The notes beneath the pieces were generated by a model. It did no database searches. It was given only the letters and a program-made list of their open reading frames with translations, and was not told the origin of the DNA. 64,000 nucleotides of DNA from Roseofilum reptotaenium CS-1145. Its GTDB lineage: Bacteria > Cyanobacteriota > Cyanobacteriia > Cyanobacteriales > Desertifilaceae. The stretch lies in the NCBI RefSeq assembly GCF_028330985.1, contig NZ_JAQMUE010000100.1, positions 1 to 64,000 of the forward strand, written 5' to 3'. Of the stretch, positions 1 through 7,326 are shown piece by piece. Every line of letters begins with the position of its first letter. Position 1 is the first letter of the stretch. The translations under genes and the position numbers were made by a program.

Positions 1-5
1 CAAGA

Positions 6-527
6 ATGGTCATATCCAATCATTTGGAAACTGAAAAACGGATAACGAGTGCGATCGCTCTAGGAAGTAACCTTGGTGACTCTCGCGCTACCCTAGAAAA
101 TGCCCTAAAAACGATTGACCAAACTCCTGGAATTACCATCAAAACCCATTCGAGTTGGTATAAGACTGCACCCATTGGCCCCTCACAACCGGATTATCTG
201 AATGGCTGTGCCCTGTTAGAAGTCCAACTCAGCCCTCACGAGTTACTCAAAACGCTGCTCAATATTGAAGACAAATTTGGCCGAGTCCGTCAAGAAAGGT
301 GGGGCGCGCGAACATTAGATTTAGATGTACTATTATTTGGCGATTTAATTCTAGAGACGACCGATCTGCAAATTCCCCATCCCCGGATGACTGAAAGAGC
401 ATTCGTGTTAGTCCCCTTGGCGGAAATTGCCCCAGAGTGGATCGAACCCGTTTCTGGGAAGGCAATTTCTCAACTGCTTGAAAAGGTAGACTCTTCTGGA
501 GTAAGGGGGTTTGAGCTGGAGTCATAG
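6..527 (+). CDS. folK: HPPK, 2-amino-4-hydroxy-6-hydroxymethyldihydropteridine diphosphokinase
   Basis: Cytoplasmic folate-pathway kinase that moves pyrophosphate from ATP to 6-hydroxymethyl-7,8-dihydropterin, making the substrate of dihydropteroate synthase. The 173-residue protein has the family hallmarks in order: LGSNLGDS near residue 20, the YKTAPIG strand near 50, the signature RWGARTLDLDVLLFGD near 98-113 with the paired aspartates that bind magnesium, and IPHPRMTERAFVLVPLAEI near 124. Length is normal for the family. Only five bases precede the ATG, so a start further upstream cannot be excluded. The next gene converges on it and lies at the end of a cluster containing a second pterin-binding-fold protein, which may be more than chance. 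Confidence 0.95.
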   Translation: MVISNHLETEKRITSAIALGSNLGDSRATLENALKTIDQTPGITIKTHSSWYKTAPIGPSQPDYLNGCALLEVQLSPHELLKTLLNIEDKFGRVRQERWGARTLDLDVLLFGDLILETTDLQIPHPRMTERAFVLVPLAEIAPEWIEPVSGKAISQLLEKVDSSGVRGFELES

Positions 528-662
528 ACCTCAAGTATTAACCCGGTCTAGAGGGATTTCGCTAGTGCCATTTAATTCGCGATCGGTTATTGCGAATGGA
601 GTGCAGTGGTAATATTTATGTTGGCGAAGCAAAGCACTCTCCGCCATCTCGCTTTAATATGA

Positions 663-2879
663 CTATGACTCAACATCGATTTCAAAAAGATACCCATGTT
701 GTTCCACTGGCCAGTCACTTGCATACCAAGGTGCGAGAAAGTCTCCTCCTAGCCAAGGCACTACAGATGAGCAAGCAAACAATTTGGCACTGGAACTCAA
801 TTCACGATCAACAACACTTACACTCGTAATATTCATTACAGGTAAAATAATCTCTCTCTTCCTTGCTTGCAATTGGGGATCGATACAGACAATTTTACCG
901 CCAAACCAAAATGTGAGCCAAAGACGACCTGCCCTATCTACAGCCAATCCATCAGGTACGCCTTCATTTTCATCAGCGACAATAAATTGGTAATGCTCAC
1001 GAATATCGGGTGGGTTAGCGTCAGTTCGATCTAAGTCGAAGGTAAAAACATGAACCGTGCGTTCCAAACTATCTAAAACGTAGAGCGATCGCCCATCTGG
1101 TGATATTCCCATGCCATTAGCATAGCCTAGTCCGCTAAAAACTTCTTGAACTTGCCCCTGGAGATTACATCCTAGCAGTGCCCCTTTTTCCCCGATTCCT
1201 CTCTCATTGTCATCGATAGTGTTGAACCAGATGTATCCAGTTGAGTCAATAACCACATCATTACAAACCAATGGTCTGCCCTGATATGCTTGGACAATAG
1301 GTACTAGATCTTGGGTATTGACATTCCATTCTACTAGTCCTAACTCTCCAGACAATATGACAGTTCCCTTACTAGATACTGCCAGACCATAAAATGCACT
1401 CGGTAATGGGAACCGTTGCACTTCGCGGGTCGTTAAGGATAGTTGAACGAGCTGAAGATTACCGTAGTCCAGACAAAATAATTGATTACGTCTAGAGTCA
1501 TAGCAAAGTCCCTCACCACCCTGGAGATCGCACTCTGGCACCACGCTAATTTTATAGTTTGGTGAGCGTCGTTCTAGCAGTAGTGCATTGCGTAGATGCT
1601 CCCCATAAAACTGTAAGGCATCTCGATTCTTACCCATAAGGTTGAGTTCTGCCAGTGGGCTGGGATGATAGTAGGTATCTTGAATTTGCTCTGTTGGTTC
1701 GCAATTAAACGTGATCAATTGCTCGCAATTGAGCGTGTGTTGAGCGAGGCTAAAATCAAACAACGCTGACGCGAGACCACTTTTATAAGTTGATAGATAC
1801 AATCGAATACTGGTGGGTATGTGTTCTACTGATGTCTGTTTAGGAATCTGGGGACAAATTCCCTGGGCTAATATTAGCGCTGCTTTGGGTAAATTAAAGT
1901 TAAGACTCTCCTGGTACAAAAAGCCAAATGTGGCACTCATACGAGCATTCATTTCAATCAAGATCGGAGAACTTTGGTCTTGAATCCAAAATTCAGCGCT
2001 GAAAAAGCTATTGTTCAAACCGCTATCTTGAATAAAATTAGCGACTCGCTGATAAATAGATTTTTGTTGTGCCTGAGTCACTTGAGAGGGAAAAGCATAA
2101 CAATCTACCGATCCATCTTGTGCTTCCACAGTATCTACTAAACCCAAAAAATGAACCTCTCCTTTATAGACAAATCCATCACAGGTTAAAGGTTGACCAG
2201 AAATTAGCTCTTCGACTAAAAGTGGCACTTGAGACGTTACAGCTATGGGGTATTTTGTGCCATCAACAAATTCTTGGAATAAGTTTTGATACATTTGCCA
2301 CCACGGTTGGTAAGAGCTGGCAAGTTCTTGACATACTTGTTCTAATCGTTCAGGTTGCTCTACTTTTGCACAAAACATTCCGTAACTTGAACAAACTGGT
2401 TTCACAAACACGGGAAACTTCAGTTGATTTACAATATCCTTGTCAATTAATATCTCGGTTTTATTGGCCAGATGTACAACACTATAGCTGGGGGGATATG
2501 AGTCGATTTTACGAGCATAAAACTTATGAAAACAGTTGAGTATACCTTCTATAGAAGGGCCAAAAAGATTCAGGCTTTGACAAACTACGGCCGCCACTAA
2601 ATTGGCGATATCAAAGCTATAGTAAACAAACTCGATCTGGTGAGCTTGGGCATAAGCAATTGCATCTTGGCAAAAGGCAACTAAATCGGCTTCACCTTTA
2701 AGTTTAGGTGGCGTAGTTTGTATACATGAATACTCTAAACAATGAAAGCAATAGACAAAGAAATCAGGGCTAGAAAATAATTGTTTCTCATCTTGAGATG
2801 GACATAACACCAATACTGGGATGAGTTTATCGGCTGAATTATTGGTCTGGATTACAGTTACTGTTGCTACTTTGAGCAT
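663..2879 (-). CDS. ATP-grasp ligase fused to SMP-30/gluconolactonase-type beta-propeller
   Basis: A two-domain protein of 738 residues. Residues about 10-430 form an ATP-grasp ligase of the D-Ala-D-Ala-ligase/carboxylate-amine ligase type: FVKPVCSS supplies the nucleotide lysine, VEELISG follows, and ILIEMNAR carries the metal-binding Glu and Asn. Residues about 445-738 match the SMP-30/gluconolactonase propeller, with GGEGL, VCNDVV, YANGMGISPDG and VPDGLAVD holding the Glu, Asn and Asp expected as metal ligands. ATP-grasp enzymes join a carboxylate to an amine or thiol; SMP-30 enzymes open lactones. Having both in one chain suggests a ligation step tied to hydrolysis or lactone handling of a small molecule, which is inference. 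It is the last gene of the minus-strand run from 7233, with its own upstream palindrome. Confidence 0.8.
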   Translation of the reverse strand: MLKVATVTVIQTNNSADKLIPVLVLCPSQDEKQLFSSPDFFVYCFHCLEYSCIQTTPPKLKGEADLVAFCQDAIAYAQAHQIEFVYYSFDIANLVAAVVCQSLNLFGPSIEGILNCFHKFYARKIDSYPPSYSVVHLANKTEILIDKDIVNQLKFPVFVKPVCSSYGMFCAKVEQPERLEQVCQELASSYQPWWQMYQNLFQEFVDGTKYPIAVTSQVPLLVEELISGQPLTCDGFVYKGEVHFLGLVDTVEAQDGSVDCYAFPSQVTQAQQKSIYQRVANFIQDSGLNNSFFSAEFWIQDQSSPILIEMNARMSATFGFLYQESLNFNLPKAALILAQGICPQIPKQTSVEHIPTSIRLYLSTYKSGLASALFDFSLAQHTLNCEQLITFNCEPTEQIQDTYYHPSPLAELNLMGKNRDALQFYGEHLRNALLLERRSPNYKISVVPECDLQGGEGLCYDSRRNQLFCLDYGNLQLVQLSLTTREVQRFPLPSAFYGLAVSSKGTVILSGELGLVEWNVNTQDLVPIVQAYQGRPLVCNDVVIDSTGYIWFNTIDDNERGIGEKGALLGCNLQGQVQEVFSGLGYANGMGISPDGRSLYVLDSLERTVHVFTFDLDRTDANPPDIREHYQFIVADENEGVPDGLAVDRAGRLWLTFWFGGKIVCIDPQLQARKREIILPVMNITSVSVVDRELSSSAKLFACSSVVPWLGGDFLAPWYASDWPVEQHGYLFEIDVES

Positions 2880-2886
2880 AAATTTA

Positions 2887-2906
2887 TAGTATGAACTATC
2901 ATACTA
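2887..2906. promoter_or_regulatory. Perfect inverted repeat, candidate operator
   Basis: TAGTATGA-ACTA-TCATACTA is a perfect 8-bp inverted repeat with a 4-base spacer, 7 bases upstream of the ATP-grasp/SMP-30 start. Shorter repeats with the same ATACT/AGTAT half-sites occur at 5073-5085, 6831-6841 (CTATACTATAG) and 7262-7277, next to other genes of the cluster. A shared regulator binding site is possible, but AT-rich spacers give such matches by chance. Confidence 0.4.
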
Positions 2907-2969
2907 ATTTTACTTGATACTGCTACAGATTTTTTTGCTGATCGGTTGCTTCTAAAAATGAAAATATTA

Positions 2970-3662
2970 TTACCATAAGCGAAGTTTCGTTATCGCAATA
3001 TTGCCGGATAAACACACCTCAACATCTGTTCCCGGATCGGATGTGCGGTTGATATCATCTCCCACATAGAGATACCCATCCCCTTGCTTGACAAACTCAG
3101 TGAGTAGAGGACGGGTGCAGAGGGAACAAAAGACAAGTTCTGGGTCCGGTGTATCGGGTTCTAGGTGGGGAAAATTGACGGTCCATAAGGTTCCCGACTC
3201 AGGGGGTTGAGCGAATAAGTTTTCCAACACTTTTACTGTCCATTGTGTCGCCCTTTCCCAGTCTAGTTCTCTGTCACTTCTTTTGAAGTGAGACAAGGCG
3301 ATCGCTGGAAGACGATGTATTGTTGCCTCTCGGGCTGCCCCTATTGTCCCGGAAGGATAAATGTCTGAACCCATATTGCAGCCAGCATTAATCCCAGAGA
3401 CCACAAAGTGGATATTGTCGTAGAGATAGTTAACCCCGAGACGGACACAATCGGCTGGCGTACTCTCTACACTCACTTCAGTATCCGATCGCCATTCCAC
3501 TGGAATCACGGTGCGAATATTGACCTGATGACCACAGCCAGACTGGTGGTGTTTGGGCGCAACAACCACAATGTGATCGGTCGTTACTTGAGATAGGGCG
3601 CTGTGTAATGTACGAATGCCAGGAGCATCAATGCCATCGTCATTAGTTACTAAAAAGGTCAT
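2970..3662 (-). CDS. surE: SurE-family 5'/3'-nucleotidase (survival protein E)
   Basis: Metal-dependent phosphatase acting on nucleoside monophosphates and related phosphate esters. The N-terminus TNDDGIDAPGI carries the Asp-Asp metal site, and VVSGINAGCNMGSDIYPSGTIGAAREA (split here over residues about 85-112) is the family active-site region. Length 230 is ordinary. The ATG overlaps the stop codon of the small ORF at 3659-3760 in an ATGA arrangement, so translation is probably coupled. Lying between a methyltransferase and an ATP-grasp gene, it may dephosphorylate a pathway intermediate rather than serve general nucleotide repair; that is inference from position. Confidence 0.92.
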   Translation of the reverse strand: MTFLVTNDDGIDAPGIRTLHSALSQVTTDHIVVVAPKHHQSGCGHQVNIRTVIPVEWRSDTEVSVESTPADCVRLGVNYLYDNIHFVVSGINAGCNMGSDIYPSGTIGAAREATIHRLPAIALSHFKRSDRELDWERATQWTVKVLENLFAQPPESGTLWTVNFPHLEPDTPDPELVFCSLCTRPLLTEFVKQGDGYLYVGDDINRTSDPGTDVEVCLSGNIAITKLRLW

Positions 3663-3760
3663 AATCCTAACCCCCCTCTTTTGATGTAAGGTGCTAATTC
3701 CTCTGGAATTAAATTATCTTTTTCTTCTTCATGATGCAAAACATAAGGCTTAGAAATCAT
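3659..3760 (-). CDS. Tiny ORF (33 aa) overlapping surE; unknown
   Basis: ATG at 3760-3758, stop TGA at 3661-3659 overlapping the surE start as ATGA. The peptide begins MISKPYVLHHEEE and ends PEELAPYIKRGGLGL. I do not recognise it. Its start overlaps the end of another small ORF (3750-3875) in a different frame by 11 bases. A +1 shift at TTC-TAA (3755-3750) would join both into one protein of about 71 residues, so this could be the C-terminal half of a frameshifted small gene, or a separate coupled peptide. The tight overlaps on both sides are the main reason to believe it is coding. Confidence 0.4.
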   Translation of the reverse strand: MISKPYVLHHEEEKDNLIPEELAPYIKRGGLGL

Positions 3761-3875
3761 CTCTATTATTTTTCACTAATCGCTTCAAGTAATCACCAAT
3801 TTTTTTCGACCTTAGAGTTTCAATCTGTCTAAATAGACGGTAATACAGCTCCCAAACCACTCCCTGAAAAATCAA
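3750..3875 (-). CDS. Tiny ORF (41 aa) overlapping methyltransferase stop; unknown
   Basis: A possible TTG start at 3875-3873 overlaps the methyltransferase stop as TTGA; the stop TAA is at 3752-3750. The peptide is basic and likely helical (segments WELYYRLFRQIETL and GDYLKRLVKNNRDDF). It fills exactly the gap between the methyltransferase and the next small ORF. It is not a family I know. It may be the N-terminal half of a 71-residue protein interrupted by a one-base frameshift, or use recoding at TTC-TAA-G. The start codon is uncertain, because the frame stays open some codons upstream inside the methyltransferase gene. Confidence 0.35.
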   Translation of the reverse strand: MIFQGVVWELYYRLFRQIETLRSKKIGDYLKRLVKNNRDDF

Positions 3876-5047
3876 TATCCATTCATATTTGTCGCGTCTA
3901 ACCACATTACTCCAAACAGGTCATGGCCCACACCATAGCCCGGTTGTTGACTTTCTTCCAATTGCTGCAATACTTGAGCTAGCATAAATTCGACTTTCTG
4001 TCTGCACAGATGTTGGTCTGAAATTTGTTGTACTTCTTTCTGGGCGACCGTTTTAAATCCTTGAACTTCTGGGGGCAAATCAACGGGTTCTATGGGCAAA
4101 GACTCGCCCAGTAGCGTTGCTGCTTCACTGACTAAACTATTCCACCAACCAGAAAATTTCCTAAAGAAATCCAATATATAATCGGGTGCCGATCCCAACT
4201 CAACTTGGAAGATTAACTGGCTCAATTCAGTTTCTTTCGAGGGATCGAGCAAACTATTAATGAGGTTACGATACTTAGGTAATTCTGGGTTAAATTGTCC
4301 CGTTGAAGTATGACGACCTACCATAATGGAGCGATCGAAAAACTTGAATTTCTCAACAGGGCAACCTACAGCATCAGCAGCTTGCTGCATGATCTCTCGC
4401 AACTGTTCATGGGCATAAAAACTCATCCATGTCGGTTCTGCATTTCCTTGGCTCTCGAAAAAGCTCATGCAGTAATCCCACCGGCTTTCTTTCCATTTGG
4501 GTGTCCACTCGATGCTGTACCGTCCTAATACATCTACAACCACTGCACACCGGGAGCGATTTTCACAAGCATTCTCCACAATTTTTTGTAGAGCTTGGTT
4601 TAGCTCATCGTGAGTCAGATGAGAGTAGGGAACGCCACAAGAAAGGTAAACATCAAAGGGTCGATGGAACTCCCTAGTCCGAATATCCGCACATTCAAAC
4701 CTCACATTACTGTGGTTGCTATATAGCTCATTGGCAGTTGCTACCATTGGGGCACTGATATCAACTCCCAGGTAATCTAGATCATAGCTGCTACCTAGTT
4801 CTGATTCCTCGGACAACAATGTTGACAGCAACAGGTATCCATCTCCTGTACCTGCGCCAACATCTAAAACTCTTAGTTTCTCTCCCTTTTCCTTGCTATA
4901 TGGCGCGATCGCATACTTAAACACTGAACGAGAAAATGGCTCTTCCCACTCAACTTTTACACCGTCACGACGACTTTTAGATAAGTAATGTTGAACCGCA
5001 TTGGTTTCGTGGTACAACGTCTCTATATGCTCTGAAGTTACTTTCAT
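3872..5047 (-). CDS. Class I SAM-dependent methyltransferase with extra C-terminal domain
   Basis: 391 residues. The Rossmann methyltransferase core spans about 55-185: RVLDVGAGTGDGYLLL is motif I, DYLGVDISAPMV binds the SAM ribose, and VRFECADIRT and FDVYLSCGVPYSHLT follow. Residues about 230-391 form a second region rich in helices without motifs I know, so the substrate cannot be read from sequence. The gene sits 18 bases after the dihydropteroate-synthase-like gene in the same direction, clearly in one operon. A role as a tailoring O-, N- or C-methyltransferase of the cluster product is inference. Confidence 0.8.
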   Translation of the reverse strand: MKVTSEHIETLYHETNAVQHYLSKSRRDGVKVEWEEPFSRSVFKYAIAPYSKEKGEKLRVLDVGAGTGDGYLLLSTLLSEESELGSSYDLDYLGVDISAPMVATANELYSNHSNVRFECADIRTREFHRPFDVYLSCGVPYSHLTHDELNQALQKIVENACENRSRCAVVVDVLGRYSIEWTPKWKESRWDYCMSFFESQGNAEPTWMSFYAHEQLREIMQQAADAVGCPVEKFKFFDRSIMVGRHTSTGQFNPELPKYRNLINSLLDPSKETELSQLIFQVELGSAPDYILDFFRKFSGWWNSLVSEAATLLGESLPIEPVDLPPEVQGFKTVAQKEVQQISDQHLCRQKVEFMLAQVLQQLEESQQPGYGVGHDLFGVMWLDATNMNGY

Positions 5048-5065
5048 TGCTACTTACCTCCATCT

Positions 5066-5971
5066 TTAAATTATACTTAAAGTATCTAAAACCGCTTTAA
5101 CTTTAGACACTTCATGGGTTCTCAGCAGATCGCTTTTTCCTAACGCAGCAAAAACTCCCGTGAGGACTTGAGAACTTCTGTATTCTTCCCCAAAAATTTC
5201 CAATGCAGTGGGAATTACATTGAAAACAGGAAACCCTAATTTCCTTAGTCTAAACGCATTTAAAAGACTGCTTATTTGATACCTTATCCGATTTGAAGCA
5301 TTTTGGGATTTATAGTATAAATTGGTGTATCCCAGCCCGACTGCTGGATCGATAAAAATTTTCCTGACTCCATGTTTTGTCGCAGTTTCGATCTCTTTTC
5401 CAAAATAATCGTATAGTAAATCAATCGGATCTTTGGTTACATCTAATTCAAACTCTCCTACATCTCTAGCATGTTTTCCTTGAATGTAACACAAAATAAT
5501 GGCCGCATCGAACTCAGCCACTATTCGATACATTTCTTCGCTATGCTCGATACCTGTAAAGTTAATGACGTTTGCGCCTGCCTTCAAACATTCCTCTGCC
5601 ACTTCTGGGTAATAGGTATCAACTGAACTTAAAATACCTGCTTTACTGAACCCTTGAATAATAGGCAGAAGTTGACTGATTTGTTTCAACCCATCAGCTC
5701 TCGCGGCATTTTTTGCAGTAGCTTCAGCTCCAATATCGATGATATCCGCACCTTGAGCGGTTAAGACGTTACCACGACGAATTGCTTGCTCGGTCGTATA
5801 ACAGATGCTTTTCTTGTACCAAGAATCAACAGAAAGATTAACGACTCCTAAGATCGCTTTTTCTGAATTAAACTTAAACTTCTTATGACCAATAGTGAAC
5901 TCTTCTACTTCAGCATCGTAGTCATCTTTATATTGGTCATAAATGGCGTAGATATCTGCGAGAGAAAACAC
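5066..5971 (-). CDS. Divergent dihydropteroate-synthase-like (pterin-binding fold) protein
   Basis: 301 residues with the TIM-barrel landmarks of dihydropteroate synthase (DHPS): ILGVVNLSVDSW (family ILGxLNVTPDSF), ADIIDIGAEAT (family GADIIDVGGEST), SVDTYYPEV, GANVINFTG, KIFIDPAVGLGYT and LLRTHEV. Pterin-contact residues Asn (VVN), Asp (SVD), Asn (VIN) and Asp (IDP) are kept, as are the Arg and His of RTHEV. The Arg of the GGESTRPGA loop is replaced (GAEATAKNA), and the SRK motif lysine is missing (FNVIPTALEIF). The protein probably binds a pterin or similar ring but is unlikely to be a normal DHPS. It may condense a pterin pyrophosphate with something other than p-aminobenzoate, or act as a corrinoid-type methyltransferase barrel; unproven. 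Confidence 0.75.
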   Translation of the reverse strand: MFSLADIYAIYDQYKDDYDAEVEEFTIGHKKFKFNSEKAILGVVNLSVDSWYKKSICYTTEQAIRRGNVLTAQGADIIDIGAEATAKNAARADGLKQISQLLPIIQGFSKAGILSSVDTYYPEVAEECLKAGANVINFTGIEHSEEMYRIVAEFDAAIILCYIQGKHARDVGEFELDVTKDPIDLLYDYFGKEIETATKHGVRKIFIDPAVGLGYTNLYYKSQNASNRIRYQISSLLNAFRLRKLGFPVFNVIPTALEIFGEEYRSSQVLTGVFAALGKSDLLRTHEVSKVKAVLDTLSII

Positions 5972-6031
5972 CTTTAACCTCCGTTTATTGTCTGCTTTGT
6001 GTTGTGAATTTACTTGATCAGGTCCCGACTA

Positions 6032-6754
6032 TTACAACCGCAAACCCCCCGCAACTTCTAAATTTTGTCCAGTAATGTAATCGGCTTCAGGACTGATAAA
6101 GAAACCTACTGCATCGCTTACTTCTTTTAAGGTTGCAGGTCGTTTTGTTGGGAGCAGTGGGATACTTTCCTCTAAACCAATAGAATTTTCTGCGACTCCT
6201 GGAGAAATAACATTGACGGTAATGTTGTCTTCAATCAACTCTACTGCCAGGGATTTAGTATAGACAATAATACCCGTTTTGGCAATTCTATAGACAGGAT
6301 TTATACGATCTGCTATCACATTTTGGGCACTAGCAAATGCAAAGTTAATGATCCGTCCCCAACCTCCTGCCTTGAGATAGGGAATTGCGGTTTGATTAAT
6401 ATAGAACGCGCTATGGAGGTTTGAATTAAATATTTGATGCCATTCCTCTATAGAGACCTGGCTAATTTGTTTTTCCAAATAGTCACCCACATTATTGACA
6501 ACTACTGATAAGCCTCCAAGTTGTTGCGCTGCCGTTTCGACGAGAGACTTAGCTTGTTCTAGTTGGGTGACATCTGCTTGCAGGGCAATCGATTTTACGC
6601 CGTAGGTAGCAGCAGCTTCTTGACTCACTTGTTGAGCGACTTCTGCACTTTTATTATAATGAAATGCAACATCAAATCCTTTACTTGCAAGATCTAGAGC
6701 GATCGCCCGTCCTATTCCCACTGCTGATCCGGTTACCAGAGCCTTTTTTAACAT
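6032..6754 (-). CDS. Short-chain dehydrogenase/reductase (FabG / pteridine-reductase type)
   Basis: 240-residue classical SDR. TGSAVGIGRAIA near residue 8 is the NAD(P)-binding glycine motif, VVNNVGD the structural NNAG variant, and FASAQ with YRIAKTG supplies the Ser-Tyr-Lys catalytic set. The C-terminus (SPEADYITGQNLEVAGG) is typical of FabG-like reductases. Bacterial FolM and trypanosomatid PTR1, which reduce pterins, are members of this superfamily, so given the DHPS-like neighbour a pterin or pathway ketone reductase is a reasonable guess, but sequence alone does not decide the substrate. It lies 60 bases upstream of the DHPS-like gene in the same direction. Confidence 0.85.
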   Translation of the reverse strand: MLKKALVTGSAVGIGRAIALDLASKGFDVAFHYNKSAEVAQQVSQEAAATYGVKSIALQADVTQLEQAKSLVETAAQQLGGLSVVVNNVGDYLEKQISQVSIEEWHQIFNSNLHSAFYINQTAIPYLKAGGWGRIINFAFASAQNVIADRINPVYRIAKTGIIVYTKSLAVELIEDNITVNVISPGVAENSIGLEESIPLLPTKRPATLKEVSDAVGFFISPEADYITGQNLEVAGGLRL

Positions 6755-6843
6755 GATCTTCCGATCCTCATGAACTGAAAATATGATTTGATTGAGACAA
6801 ACGATATAACTTTACCATGTCTTAGGTAAACTATACTATAGGC

Positions 6844-7233
6844 TTAGTGTGCTATGATTGCTTCTGCTTCAATCTCAACCAAAATTTTGGGATCAATTAA
6901 TCGACTTACTTCAACCATTGTGGTTACAGGTCGAATTTCTCTAAAAAACTCTCCATGAGCTTGCCCAACACTTTCCCAATCTTCAATACTGACAACATAT
7001 ATTCGTGTTCGTACTACGTCTTTTAGATTAGCTCCAGCCTTGTGAAGTATGGTTTCAATATTTCTTAGGGTTTGTACGGTTTGCGCATAAGCATCACCAG
7101 GACAAATAATCAGACCTTTTTCATTAGTTGGGGTCGTTCCTGCTATCCAGACTTGATTTCCAACCCGAACTGCACGTGAATATCCAACAATAGGTTCCCA
7201 AGGCGTTCCACTAGAAAAGTTTTCACGTTTCAC
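6844..7233 (-). CDS. Rid (YjgF/YER057c/UK114) family protein
   Basis: 129 residues, full length for the family: [34 protein letters not shown] and [19 protein letters not shown]. In RidA proper the last segment is preceded by an arginine (ARSCVE in E. coli, Arg105) that holds the imine substrate carboxylate. Here the matching stretch reads [10 protein letters not shown], without that arginine, so canonical 2-imino acid deaminase activity is doubtful. It belongs rather to the Arg-less Rid subgroups often found inside catabolic or biosynthetic clusters. It is the first gene of the minus-strand run. A palindrome (7262-7277) lies upstream, and a 90-base gap separates it from the SDR gene. Confidence 0.88.
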   Translation of the reverse strand: MKRENFSSGTPWEPIVGYSRAVRVGNQVWIAGTTPTNEKGLIICPGDAYAQTVQTLRNIETILHKAGANLKDVVRTRIYVVSIEDWESVGQAHGEFFREIRPVTTMVEVSRLIDPKILVEIEAEAIIAH

Positions 7234-7261
7234 ATTGCTAACCTTTATTTTTTTCTACATT

Positions 7262-7277
7262 ATACTTTTATGAGTAT
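7262..7277. promoter_or_regulatory. Inverted repeat upstream of Rid gene, candidate operator
   Basis: ATACT-N6-AGTAT, about 29 bases upstream of the Rid start, shares half-sites with the stronger repeat at 2887-2906. It sits where a promoter of the minus-strand cluster would be. Weak evidence on its own. Confidence 0.25.
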
Positions 7278-7326
7278 GTTTCTATTTATTCTAGCGATTT
7301 CACACGCTATTTAGAGAATGTTGGGT

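Noticed and set aside
2069-2539. 156-codon plus-strand frame within the ATP-grasp gene
   Set aside because: Antisense to well-conserved ATP-grasp motifs; no recognisable protein.
663-7233. RiPP (microviridin-type) interpretation of ATP-grasp plus tiny peptide
   Set aside because: The ATP-grasp is of the D-Ala-D-Ala-ligase type, fused to SMP-30, and the tiny ORFs lack a leader/core pattern of known ATP-grasp peptides.
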